This document shows, piece by piece, positions 16,348 to 24,096 of a stretch of DNA of 42,713 nucleotides (the first letter of the stretch is position 1; each line of letters opens with the position of its first letter). The notes beneath the pieces are model-generated. The model worked only from the letters and a program-made list of their open reading frames with translations, did not search any database and was not told the origin of the DNA. Where the stretch lies: IMG/VR virus record IMGVR_UViG_3300020121_000165, positions 1-42,713 of that record; one strand, 5' to 3'. Both the position numbers and the translations under genes were made by a program. This stretch comes from a virus.

Positions 16348-19300
16348 GTGGCCGATCTGAGTGTCGATGAATTCCTAAAGACTCAGCCCGCTCCGAGCGG
16401 GCCGCCCGCTACTCCCGCGCCCGTGGGACCGGCTGCTCCTGGGGACTATCAGGCCCAGGCTCGGCAGGCCGCCCTTCGGAACGGCCTTGATCCGGACCTC
16501 TTCGTACGGCTCATCGCGAACGAGTCGAGCTTCAACGCGAACGCGGTGAGCCCGAAGGGGGCTGTTGGTCTTGGGCAACTTACACCGGCCACGGCATCCA
16601 GCCTGGGCGTCAATCCAAGAGTCCCCGCCGAGAATCTGGATGGTTCGGCCAGATACCTGAAGCAGCAGTTGGATCGCTTCGGGAATTATCCACAAGCCGT
16701 TGCCGCATATAACGCTGGGCCTGGGAATGTCCAGAAATACGGTGGCATCCCGCCCTTCCCAGAGACCCAGAACGAAGTCGCGAAAGTCGCGGGCGCGGCT
16801 CCGGCTGTACCGAATGCACCCGATTCTACCCTGCCCCGGGGGCCTTCGTCGCCGGAGTCCGCGCTCTCAGTTGATCAATTTCTTGCAACCCAGTCCCAGA
16901 ACGCGCCAGAAGCCCCAGGAGCGACTCCGACCCAGCAGCCGACTGATTTCACGGGAATGGTGGGGAATATCGCCAGGGGGCTCGTGGAGGGCGCTGTGTC
17001 GCCCATTACGGCTGCTGGCGAGACTGGAGCAGCGATCCTTTCGGATCCGCGGATTGGGCTCCTTCCGGCTTCGGAGCAGCAGGACCACGAACAGAAGGCT
17101 CTCGCGGCAGCGGTCCAGGGGGCTGCGTTCTACGGATCCCTGTTCGTGGCCGGTCCTGATGGGCCGCTTGCCTCGCTCCCACTTCAGGGGATCTTGAAGT
17201 CCGCGATCATGGGCGCTGCGGCCGGGGCGAGCTACGAGGGGATCTCGGATCTCCCGCAGCTTGTGGACCGGAAGAAGGACTTTGGCGGGTATCTCAAGGA
17301 CATCTCGTCGGCATCGACCTTCGGTGCGCTGACCGGTGGCGTGCTTCACAGCGTCCCGAAGGCGCTCCAGATCACGACCGCTGCCGCGAAGATGTCAGCG
17401 GATACGGTCCTTGGGGCGGCGAACAAAGTCGTGGATGCGATTCCAGGCGGCTCGGATGTACGCACGCAGGTGGCCCAGTTTGGTCGGAAGATGTGGTCGA
17501 GCATGTGGGATAAGTTCTTCACGTCCGGGAGCGAGGTCTTGAACAAGGCTGGTCTTGGCGACCTTGTAACGAAACTGGAGGATGCGCGGGGTGCTGGGGC
17601 CACCCTCGCCGGAAAGTACGTCGCCGGGTTCTACAAAAATATCCAGGGACTCAGCGTCGATGAACGCCGCCTCATGGGCTATATGCTCGACAAAATCGAT
17701 TTCCAGAATGTGAGCCAAGACACGATCGACGCCTACAGCGGAGGCGGTGGCCGTAACGCTGAGATCTTCCAGCGAGCCTGGGCGGAAGCTGACAGGCTTC
17801 GGGCGATGGGGGAAGCGATCCAAAAGACGGGGCTTGAGCTTTTCGATCCAGGCTCGCAAGAGTTTCATCAGTTCATCCTTCGACGCTCGTACCTGCCCCA
17901 TCGATTCGTGAATCCGGACGGGTTTCTCGACGACGGGCCGATTCGCAGCCTCTCCATCAAACGAGTAATGAAGGCACTGAACTATACCCAGGACGATGCG
18001 GTCAAGTGGATCGATGATTTTGCAGGCCGTGTGGCCGGAGAGAACGACGAGTGGTTGCGTGATCCTACGGCGTTGCGCTCCGGTGCGAACCACTACATGG
18101 TGGGCCGGTCGATCGGACTCCCTGGGTACGAGACGGACGTGCAGGATCTCCTGCCTCAGTACTACGACTCGGCCGCACGGAAGATCACGAACCACGCCTA
18201 CTTCGGCCCCAAGAACGCGGTCGAGACAGCGGTCCAGCAGGCCCTCTTCCAGAAGGGGAAGCTCGGCGAAGGACTCGGTGCGCAGCCGCCGCAGGCCGAC
18301 CAGGGTGAACTTTTCTCTGGTCAGGAGACCTTTGGTGGCCAGGGAATGCCCACCACCCCACGTGGAGAACTTCCCCAACCTCAAACGATCGACGACATCA
18401 TCAAGGCTCGCGCCGCCGAGAACCAGAAGCAGGCGTCCGCCGATTTCGGTATCGAGCGCCGCTATCCGGAAGCCTTCGCCCAACTGGAGCGGGTCCAGGA
18501 TCCGACGCTGAAGTCCCTCTCGACGACGATCCTACGGCGTCAGCTTGGCGCGTTGGAGAAGCAGCCGATCGGAGAGCAGGCGCTGAACTTCGCTGCGCGG
18601 ATCGAAGTTGTGACGAAGCTGGCCCTGGGCGCGATCGCGCAGCCTTCCCAGATGCTTTCGGGCATTGTGCGGACTGGGTTCCGGGGCTCGCTCAAGAACA
18701 TGATGGCGTCGCTGGCCGATGACCCAGAGGCCCTCGATTTCGCGCTCCGGTCTGGTGTGACATTACGGTCCGTGGTCCGGGAAAGTGAGCAATCCCTTAC
18801 GGGTGGAGAGACGGACTTTCTGAAGCGGGTCTACTTCACCCAGTTTGATTCCAAGAGCCGAGTCTTTGGTGCGCTCCAGGGTGCCTCCTACGCCGAGCAG
18901 CAGGCCCGGAAGATGGTCCAGGTGATGGACAACGGCACCCTCGGAGCGCGACAAGCCCAGAAGATTGCCGGGAATCTCCAGAAGCTCGGGCTGGATGCCG
19001 CCGGGATTGCGCAGCGTGGCGGCTGGCTCAATGAGGATGAACTCCTGAAGGCCGCCCAGAGCGTGTCCGGAGACGTGAACTTCTGGGGCGATGCACTCTC
19101 GCTGCCAGAGTTCTATAAGAGCCCCTATGGCCGGTACATCACCCAATTCAAGTCCTTCGGGTTCCAGCAGACGAAGCTCATCAAGGACATGATGATCAAG
19201 CCCGCGATGGACTGGGTGAACTCTGGTGGCGAACGTGGTTCCCTTGGACCGCTTACGCGGTTCGCGCTTCTGATGCCTGCCGGGGGCGAGGTCATCACGG

Positions 19301-19650
19301 ATCTGAAGAAATGGATCCGGGCTCGGAAGCGGACGGACGCACCGGTGGCGCGTGTGATGGAGAACATCGCGAACGCCGCTGGGTTTGGCCTTGCCTACGA
19401 TGCCTTCGACGCGACCCAGTACGGGATGTCGGGCTCTCTCGGGCTTCTCGTAGGACCCAACATCTCGGAGGCCGGGAAGGCCATGACGGCTGTGGGTGCT
19501 GCGGCACGTGGGCAGCCTGCGCGTCTCGCGCACTACGCCCTGGAGACTGGACTTCCTGCGATCACGTCGCTCACGGTGCCTGCGGCAGCGCCCGCCGTGG
19601 CTGCCGTTGCTCCTGCTCTGGCCAACATCGTCGCCCCGGCACCCCAGTGA
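16348..19650 (+). CDS. Ejection protein with N-terminal lytic transglycosylase
   Basis: 1100 residues. Residues 33-150 are an SLT (family 1) lytic transglycosylase: catalytic Glu59 in NESSFN, then GAVGLGQLTPATA and AVAAYNAGPG. The domain would open peptidoglycan during DNA entry. The remaining ~900 residues are helical with Gly/Ala-rich apolar stretches (about 265-300 and 1030-1100), as in T7 gp16-like proteins that build the trans-envelope channel. The short motif SVDEFL near residue 5 recurs as SVDQFL near 172, flanking the enzyme domain. GTG 16348 follows the previous TAA directly. GTGA overlap with the next gene. Confidence 0.82.
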   Translation: MADLSVDEFLKTQPAPSGPPATPAPVGPAAPGDYQAQARQAALRNGLDPDLFVRLIANESSFNANAVSPKGAVGLGQLTPATASSLGVNPRVPAENLDGSARYLKQQLDRFGNYPQAVAAYNAGPGNVQKYGGIPPFPETQNEVAKVAGAAPAVPNAPDSTLPRGPSSPESALSVDQFLATQSQNAPEAPGATPTQQPTDFTGMVGNIARGLVEGAVSPITAAGETGAAILSDPRIGLLPASEQQDHEQKALAAAVQGAAFYGSLFVAGPDGPLASLPLQGILKSAIMGAAAGASYEGISDLPQLVDRKKDFGGYLKDISSASTFGALTGGVLHSVPKALQITTAAAKMSADTVLGAANKVVDAIPGGSDVRTQVAQFGRKMWSSMWDKFFTSGSEVLNKAGLGDLVTKLEDARGAGATLAGKYVAGFYKNIQGLSVDERRLMGYMLDKIDFQNVSQDTIDAYSGGGGRNAEIFQRAWAEADRLRAMGEAIQKTGLELFDPGSQEFHQFILRRSYLPHRFVNPDGFLDDGPIRSLSIKRVMKALNYTQDDAVKWIDDFAGRVAGENDEWLRDPTALRSGANHYMVGRSIGLPGYETDVQDLLPQYYDSAARKITNHAYFGPKNAVETAVQQALFQKGKLGEGLGAQPPQADQGELFSGQETFGGQGMPTTPRGELPQPQTIDDIIKARAAENQKQASADFGIERRYPEAFAQLERVQDPTLKSLSTTILRRQLGALEKQPIGEQALNFAARIEVVTKLALGAIAQPSQMLSGIVRTGFRGSLKNMMASLADDPEALDFALRSGVTLRSVVRESEQSLTGGETDFLKRVYFTQFDSKSRVFGALQGASYAEQQARKMVQVMDNGTLGARQAQKIAGNLQKLGLDAAGIAQRGGWLNEDELLKAAQSVSGDVNFWGDALSLPEFYKSPYGRYITQFKSFGFQQTKLIKDMMIKPAMDWVNSGGERGSLGPLTRFALLMPAGGEVITDLKKWIRARKRTDAPVARVMENIANAAGFGLAYDAFDATQYGMSGSLGLLVGPNISEAGKAMTAVGAAARGQPARLAHYALETGLPAITSLTVPAAAPAVAAVAPALANIVAPAPQ

Positions 19651-20291
19651 GCCGGATCCTCATCATCGCGTCTTACAGCGGCCCACGTCGCTGGAGTCTG
19701 CCCAGTGGGCGGCTCCTCCAGGCCCAGCACGACCAACTCTCGAAGTTGCGGCACAAACTCGACAAGATCGTCGTCGTCCAGAACGAGTCGAAGATCGTCC
19801 CCAAGGAACTCGGTCTCTTTGAACACGTGATCCATCGTCCCAATAAGAGCGGATCTTACGGGGCTTGGCTTGATGGATATACACAGAATCCGGATCACGA
19901 CTGGTACTTTTTCATCGAGGACGACTATCTCTTCGTTCACGACGACTTCGACGACATGATGATCGATCTGTGGGATGACACCGTTTCCTACCTCTGTTCC
20001 CGCGTGGATCCGAATAACAAAAGCTATGGATATCATATGGCTGTCACGAATGGCCTCACGCACCGTACGGTACTGGAGGGAATTGGTCTCCTGGGGGCGA
20101 AATTCCGGGGGCTGGATGATATCTACAATACCCAGCTTCAGATTGCTTTCTCGCGTCTCTTTGAGCTTCTTCCTGGTAGGAGCATCCGTTCGATGCAGGA
20201 AACCTATTGCATGCCCTTTTGGCAGGAAGAGCTTCGCTTCGTGGACGCGAGGCCGAAGCTCATTGTTCCGGCCCAGATGGTGATCGCTTGA
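19647..20291 (+). CDS. Small glycosyltransferase-like protein (GT-A type)
   Basis: 214 residues. The N-terminus SRILIIASYSGPRRW, the strand KIVVVQNES and the acidic motif WYFFIEDDYLFVHDD (EDDY at about 91-94) match a GT-A glycosyltransferase nucleotide-sugar and metal site. Later, HRTVLEGIGLLGAKFRGLDD fits the acceptor side. GTG 19647 overlaps the upstream TGA (GTGA). The longer upstream reading is a shadow of the ejection gene. It sits between ejection and lysis genes; the target is unknown. It is small for the fold, so a minimal or atypical enzyme is possible. Confidence 0.6.
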   Translation: MSRILIIASYSGPRRWSLPSGRLLQAQHDQLSKLRHKLDKIVVVQNESKIVPKELGLFEHVIHRPNKSGSYGAWLDGYTQNPDHDWYFFIEDDYLFVHDDFDDMMIDLWDDTVSYLCSRVDPNNKSYGYHMAVTNGLTHRTVLEGIGLLGAKFRGLDDIYNTQLQIAFSRLFELLPGRSIRSMQETYCMPFWQEELRFVDARPKLIVPAQMVIA

Positions 20292-20603
20292 GTGGAACCG
20301 CCAGAGGTAGCGATTGCAAGAATCCAGGAGCAGTTACTGGCCCGTGAAGGGGCTCTCGTTCTCCAGACCGAGGAGATCCATAGGCGGCTCAACGAATTGA
20401 ACGGAGAAGCAGAGAGACTTCGGCAGATGCAGGCGACGTACATGCCGAGAGAAACGTACGAGGTGCAGCGGAAAGACTTAGAGCAAAAGATCGAGGCTTT
20501 GCTTCAATTCAGGGCCAATCTGGAAGGACGCATGTGGGTCGCTGGGGGGATTGTGGTGATCCTTGGGGCTGCGATTGCCGCCGCGATGAGGTTCATCAAG
20601 TAG
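20292..20603 (+). CDS. Coiled-coil protein with C-terminal membrane anchor (XhlA-like)
   Basis: 103 residues. Residues 5-75 are a charged coiled coil; residues about 81-100 (MWVAGGIVVILGAAIAAAMRF) form one membrane segment with a short basic tail. This layout matches XhlA-type accessory lysis proteins and sits just before a holin-like gene. GTG 20292 immediately follows the upstream TGA. A spanin role is also possible. Confidence 0.65.
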   Translation: MEPPEVAIARIQEQLLAREGALVLQTEEIHRRLNELNGEAERLRQMQATYMPRETYEVQRKDLEQKIEALLQFRANLEGRMWVAGGIVVILGAAIAAAMRFIK

Positions 20604-20611
20604 GAGGGCCA

Positions 20612-21106
20612 ATGCTACGTCGGGTGCTTGTGACGCTGTTCTTCGTTTCCGTGGCGAGTCTCGTCGGTTCGTGGGCTCTGGCCCAGGTGGATTCGCTTCG
20701 CGTGGCCGTGAACTCGACGCCACAGGGACCGACGATCCTGGACCAGATCGCCTCCCTCATGGCGGCACTGACGCCGATCCTGGCCTTTCTCGTGGGCACA
20801 GGGCTCGTGACCAAGTACGTGCCGGGTCTCCAGAAGGTGCCGAATCTCATCATTCCGTTTCTCAATGCCCTGATCGCGTTCTTCGGGGTCTTTAGTGGTC
20901 CCGCTCCCGCGCACGCCTCGATCTTCGGCGACTTTGTTCACGCGCTGAGTTTCCCGGCCAAGGCGGCAGGCTCGTTCTTTATCTCGGCGATGGCCTCGGC
21001 GATCTATGAGACCTATCTCCGGCCGTTCATCGAGAAGATGGGGTGGTATCCGCCGGGAACGACGCATGCCCAGGCGGCCGTCATCACGAAGGCAGTTGTG
21101 AACTAG
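20612..21106 (+). CDS. Holin-like membrane protein
   Basis: 164 residues. The N-terminus (LRRVLVTLFFVSVASLVGSWALAQ) is a signal peptide or first membrane segment, then two more apolar segments, about 46-68 (AALTPILAFLVGTGLV) and 75-95 (LIIPFLNALIAFFGVFSG), and an amphipathic region before a soluble tail. GGAGGGCC precedes ATG 20612. Together with the previous gene it forms a lysis cassette; the endolysin is on the opposite strand at 22388. The holin call is by topology and place. Confidence 0.58.
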   Translation: MLRRVLVTLFFVSVASLVGSWALAQVDSLRVAVNSTPQGPTILDQIASLMAALTPILAFLVGTGLVTKYVPGLQKVPNLIIPFLNALIAFFGVFSGPAPAHASIFGDFVHALSFPAKAAGSFFISAMASAIYETYLRPFIEKMGWYPPGTTHAQAAVITKAVVN

Positions 21107-21115
21107 GAGGGCCAG

Positions 21116-21250
21116 ATGCCGACTGTCACGCTCCTGCTCGTCGTTGCAGCGTTCTTCACGACCATCGTTTCCATCATGGGCAAGTGCCCGCTGTGGTTGC
21201 CTGTGCTGATCCTGTGTCTTGTCGCGCTTCTCCAGGTGCTACCGCGCTGA
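21116..21250 (+). CDS. 44-residue membrane protein in the lysis cassette
   Basis: A small gene with two apolar stretches: TVTLLLVVAAFFTTIVSIMG and LWLPVLILCLVALLQVL, joined by KCP. GGAGGGCCAG precedes ATG 21116, the same leader as the holin-like gene, which supports translation. The TGA at 21248-21250 overlaps a possible CTG start of the next gene. It may be an antiholin or second holin. Confidence 0.62.
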   Translation: MPTVTLLLVVAAFFTTIVSIMGKCPLWLPVLILCLVALLQVLPR

Positions 21251-22095
21251 TCGAGGAACCGCGTTGGCTCTGGCCTTTGATCCTCTTCGCGGCAGGGCTG
21301 GCCGCTCTGTGCATGATCGTCGCCTTGTCGCGTGCGGACGAGACGCTCACCTTCTCGCTCAAGGCTCCGTGCTTCAACGGCCTTCCATGCGACAGCATGA
21401 TGTGGGACTCGACTGGGCAGGGATACGTGCGTGCGGAGCCCACGGACTCCTTGAACGATTTGAAGGAGATCCGGATCTACGGGAGCCTCTTTGATGCTCC
21501 GGACACGGTGCTGCTGGGCTCATTCCCGGCGGTGCCGTGTTCGAGCTACACCTTTGCGCTCACGGTCGCGTCTGGGAAGATGGGCTTCATCATTCCTCGG
21601 GCCGTGGACAACTGGGGGAATGAGTCCTGCATCGGAGAGCAGTTTCTCTTTGCGACGAAGGCTCTGGACTTCCAGCTTGGTCTCCACGCGGCCTACTTCG
21701 ATAACGAGGATCTGACGAATCTCAGAGTGACGCGGATCGATCCAACGGTCGATTTCGACTGGGGCTTTTCCTCACCGGACACATCGATCGGGATTGACAC
21801 GTTCTCGGCCCAGTGGGACGGGTATGTCTTGCCCACGGTGTCGGGCGTCTACACCTTCTACTTCTTGTGGGAGGACGGTGGACGGGTCTGGGTGGGATCG
21901 ACCTACATCGTTAATGACTGGGGGATCAACAGCGAGCACGAGACCCACGGTCAATCCGTCACGCTATCGGCCGGTCTTCTTACTCCCATTCGGATCCAGT
22001 ACATGGCTCACAATGGGCACGCCAGTTGCCATCTCATGTGGGTGCCACCCGGTGGCGTCAAGACCGTCATCCCGGCCGCCAACCTCTTTCACTGA
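21247..22095 (+). CDS. PA14-domain protein with N-terminal signal anchor
   Basis: About 282 residues. After EEPRW comes an apolar segment (LWPLILFAAGLAALCMIVAL), a beta domain with four Cys, and from about residue 140 a PA14 domain: GLHAAYFDNEDL, QWDGYVLPTVSGVYTFYFLWEDGGRVWVG, then RIQYMAHNGHASCHLMWV. PA14 domains bind carbohydrate or the cell surface. The anchor suggests export to the host envelope, or it may be a virion-surface protein. No ATG or GTG lies at the natural N-terminus; CTG 21247 overlaps the upstream stop (CTGA), and TTG 21271 or ATG 21313 are alternatives. Confidence 0.7.
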   Translation: MIEEPRWLWPLILFAAGLAALCMIVALSRADETLTFSLKAPCFNGLPCDSMMWDSTGQGYVRAEPTDSLNDLKEIRIYGSLFDAPDTVLLGSFPAVPCSSYTFALTVASGKMGFIIPRAVDNWGNESCIGEQFLFATKALDFQLGLHAAYFDNEDLTNLRVTRIDPTVDFDWGFSSPDTSIGIDTFSAQWDGYVLPTVSGVYTFYFLWEDGGRVWVGSTYIVNDWGINSEHETHGQSVTLSAGLLTPIRIQYMAHNGHASCHLMWVPPGGVKTVIPAANLFH

Positions 22096-22428
22096 TTTCA
22101 TCTTGGCCATCGGTCTGCGCCCTCGATAGTCCGGGCAGTGAGGTGGATCGCCCTTTCCCCCGGAGAAGCCAAACCCAGACATCTTCGTGCGGGACTTGGT
22201 GTGGAGCACCCCGACTCCAGACTTGAGCCAGATGTACTCACCTTCGGCATCGATGATAGCGTTGGCCCCGGCTCCCATTCCACCGATGTAGTTGGCTTGG
22301 TTCTTCCAGGTCTCCCTGCCGTTGCGTTCCGGCAAACCGTGCATCGACCTTCCAGACACCCCTCGTCCCACGATCTGTACGGTCGGCTCACTTGATCCCT
22401 TCGTGCTCGATCGAGTAGTGGTTCCCAT
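21964..22428 (-). CDS. Hypothetical Gly-rich protein, antisense overlap with PA14 gene
   Basis: 154 residues. The middle (ANAIIDAEGEYIWLKSGVG, then SRTKMSGFGFSGG) uses the codon choices of the phage (ATC, CTC, AAG, GCC), which favours this frame over the alternative at 22098-22391. ATG 22428 has GGAGG 11 bases upstream and starts inside the end of the endolysin gene. The last ~130 bases run antisense into the convergent PA14 gene, so the C-terminus may be partly incidental. Function unknown. Confidence 0.45.
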   Translation of the reverse strand: MGTTTRSSTKGSSEPTVQIVGRGVSGRSMHGLPERNGRETWKNQANYIGGMGAGANAIIDAEGEYIWLKSGVGVLHTKSRTKMSGFGFSGGKGDPPHCPDYRGRRPMAKMKSVKEVGGRDDGLDATGWHPHEMATGVPIVSHVLDPNGSKKTGR

Positions 22429-22735
22429 CGCCAAATCGTCCTCCCCATCGGCAGAGCGGGTCGAGACTCTCCCAGTACTCTCCGAATGGCAGATGGTCCT
22501 CGGTGTGCATCAGATAAATGCCGTCCTTGAAGAGATTGAGATCGATGGCGAGATGGATCGTGTGGAGACTTGATCGGACACCGATCCCTTTCGAGGCGTA
22601 ATAGGCGGCGACGAACGGCGGCCGATAGGCCCAGTCGATCGAGACCTCGTACCCGTCGGCGTAGATCTTCATCAGCAGATCCCCAACCAGCTTTCCGAAG
22701 AGCCGCTGTTTCTCGCCCAGAGTGAGATCAGGCAT
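22388..22735 (-). CDS. M15-type peptidase endolysin (L-Ala-D-Glu or D-Ala-D-Ala peptidase)
   Basis: 115 residues. Zinc-site pattern of peptidase M15: SSLHTIHLAIDL (His58, Asp65) and GGRFGDGNHYS (His106), with a substrate-side helix at the start (LTLGEKQRLFGKLVGDLL). It should cleave the peptide part of peptidoglycan and cause lysis with the holin-like proteins of the opposite arm. ATG 22735 overlaps the upstream stop by eight bases; a TTG at 22750 is an alternative. No signal peptide, so it depends on a holin. The length is typical of a catalytic domain without a wall-binding domain. Confidence 0.82.
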   Translation of the reverse strand: MPDLTLGEKQRLFGKLVGDLLMKIYADGYEVSIDWAYRPPFVAAYYASKGIGVRSSLHTIHLAIDLNLFKDGIYLMHTEDHLPFGEYWESLDPLCRWGGRFGDGNHYSIEHEGIK

Positions 22736-22985
22736 AAGGCACCGAGCCAACCTCGCTCAGATTGAGCCGAGTGGCGAACTCTTCCATCGTGAAGCTGTGC
22801 TGACGACCATTCCATACGATCACGATGTCGCGGTAGACCGGCACGTCCTTGTATGCCTCACGCCACCCTACGAAGTCCTGGGGCTTGAGCGAGATGAAAA
22901 GGCCCGTCGCGCTATGGATTTCGCCGTCCTTCTTTAGATTGACCAGAGTGCTGGTCTCGTCCGTGTAGGGCTGCCCTTTGCGCAT
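22728..22985 (-). CDS. Hypothetical protein
   Basis: 85 residues, alternating strands (TGLFISLKPQDFVGWREAY, VYRDIVIVWNGRQHSFTMEEFATRLN), likely a small folded beta/alpha protein. An AGGAGA site precedes ATG 22985. It overlaps both neighbours (74 bases upstream, 8 downstream). No family recognised. Confidence 0.65.
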   Translation of the reverse strand: MRKGQPYTDETSTLVNLKKDGEIHSATGLFISLKPQDFVGWREAYKDVPVYRDIVIVWNGRQHSFTMEEFATRLNLSEVGSVPYA

Positions 22986-23187
22986 TCGTATGTCTCCTGT
23001 GCATGCGGCCTCGCCGGATCGCGGCGCACCGGTTCGAGCAACAGAGCTTTCGTGTCCCGTTCTGGAGCACTCGCTGGTTGTACTGTTCGAGGGAAATCTC
23101 CTTCAGATTCCCGCACTCGACGCACTTGATCTTGACCTTGAGCGTTCCCTGGCCCTTCCAATCGACCAAGATCTTCTCGTCGTCCAT
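22912..23187 (-). CDS. Small zinc-ribbon protein
   Basis: 91 residues. KCVECGNLKEI and CCSNRCAAIRRGR form a CxxC...CxxxC-type zinc-binding pair, with a His/Arg-rich tail. ATG 23187 shares one base with the RusA stop (TGATG). The C-terminal 24 codons overlap the next gene in another frame. Nucleic-acid binding is plausible from the fold and charge. Confidence 0.65.
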   Translation of the reverse strand: MDDEKILVDWKGQGTLKVKIKCVECGNLKEISLEQYNQRVLQNGTRKLCCSNRCAAIRRGRMHRRHTNAQRAALHGRDQHSGQSKEGRRNP

Positions 23188-23618
23188 CAAACCCCCACGG
23201 GTTCGAGTTCGATCGTGACTCCGGGCTTGGGGTCGTATCGCTTGTACGTGAGACACCGCACGATCTGAGAGTCATCGTGGTAGAGCACTCCCGTGAGGGC
23301 GTCACACACGGCCTTCGCGAGGTTCTCCCAATCGGGCTTTCGGATGTGCTGCTCATAGCGTTTGGGAAGTGACTTCGGACGCGGCATATCGAAGTAAAGG
23401 GTGAGGCTCACCCCTTCGTGCGTGGGCGTCCAGTTTCGTTTCCGAGCTTCTTGGGCTACGAGGAAAGTGACCGTGCGCTTCCAGTCGCGGGATGTCTCAG
23501 GATCGAACATGAGCACGCGATCGTGAATGCGGAACGCCCGCGGGCGTCCCTGGGCCTTTGGGATCCCATCCACACGGCAGCGGAAAATAGAGGGCGGGCT
23601 GTGAAGACCCGCCCCCAC
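23187..23618 (-). CDS. rusA: RusA-like Holliday junction resolvase
   Basis: 143 residues. Family marks: GIPKAQGRPR near the N-terminus, KPDWENLAKAVCDALTG at 94-110 (Asp96 and Asp106 acidic site), YHDDSQI (Asp115-116) and Lys126 in TYKRYD. The enzyme would cut four-way junctions made by recombination-dependent replication, before packaging. GTG 23618 begins one base after the upstream TGA. A GC-rich hairpin overlaps the first codons, so the start is less sure than the family; the conserved part begins near residue 11. Confidence 0.85.
   Translation of the reverse strand: MGAGLHSPPSIFRCRVDGIPKAQGRPRAFRIHDRVLMFDPETSRDWKRTVTFLVAQEARKRNWTPTHEGVSLTLYFDMPRPKSLPKRYEQHIRKPDWENLAKAVCDALTGVLYHDDSQIVRCLTYKRYDPKPGVTIELEPVGV
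23592..23614 (-). promoter_or_regulatory. GC-rich hairpin at the RusA start
   Basis: On the minus strand GGGCGGG and CCCGCCC form a 7-bp stem with a 9-nt loop, followed by TCTATTTT. It lies across codons 2-9 of the proposed rusA frame. It could reduce translation or act as a weak intrinsic terminator. Confidence 0.45.
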
Positions 23619-23619
23619 C

Positions 23620-24096
23620 TCAAGGCCGTCCTTGGCCATCCTCATAGACTGCGAGGCCGTCCGTGGCCCCCTCTTCAATGCTCGCAACGGTGCTGTCGAT
23701 CCCTGTGCGTCTGATGGGCTTGAGACCGTGTGCCTCTGCGACTTGCTGGAGCATCATCGTGGACCCTCTTGCGAGGGCTCTGAGCGCGATCAGAGTGACT
23801 CGCATGACCTCCTCGGGGAGGAGATCAATCATCCCGACCGTGCTATCCACAATGCCCTTCTGACCCGTGATGACGATCCCCAGGATCTGGGGCGGCAGCT
23901 TGGGTGGCGGAGGAGTAGCGGGAGACGCCGGAGGTGCCTCGGCTGGGGCAGGACCGATCGTGTCAGCCTTGGCGTGCTGGTCCGGAGACTGCGCACCGGG
24001 GGGTGAGGTGGTCTCCGGCTGTCGTGGGTAGCCCATCCGGCGCTCCCGATTGAGACGCGATACTTCGTCTTCGATTTCCGTAAGGTCGTTGGCCAT
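23620..24096 (-). CDS. Hypothetical protein with Pro/Ala-rich linker
   Basis: 158 residues. A short charged coil (MANDLTEIEDEVSRLNRERR), a Pro/Ala-rich linker (about 25-65) and a helical domain (about 70-140, EEVMRVTLIALRALARGSTMM). ATG 24096 shares bases with the upstream TGA and has GGGAG at proper distance. It lies between the DUF669-like gene and rusA, so a recombination-module role is likely but unproven. Confidence 0.6.
   Translation of the reverse strand: MANDLTEIEDEVSRLNRERRMGYPRQPETTSPPGAQSPDQHAKADTIGPAPAEAPPASPATPPPPKLPPQILGIVITGQKGIVDSTVGMIDLLPEEVMRVTLIALRALARGSTMMLQQVAEAHGLKPIRRTGIDSTVASIEEGATDGLAVYEDGQGRP

Noticed and set aside
22096-22140. Bidirectional terminator between convergent operons
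   Set aside because: No stable hairpin with a U tract was found at the convergence point.
22098-22391. Alternative 97-codon minus frame after the endolysin (GTG with GTGA overlap)
   Set aside because: It has attractive start coupling and ends just short of the PA14 gene, but codon use and residue pattern are better in the frame 21964-22428. Not fully excluded.
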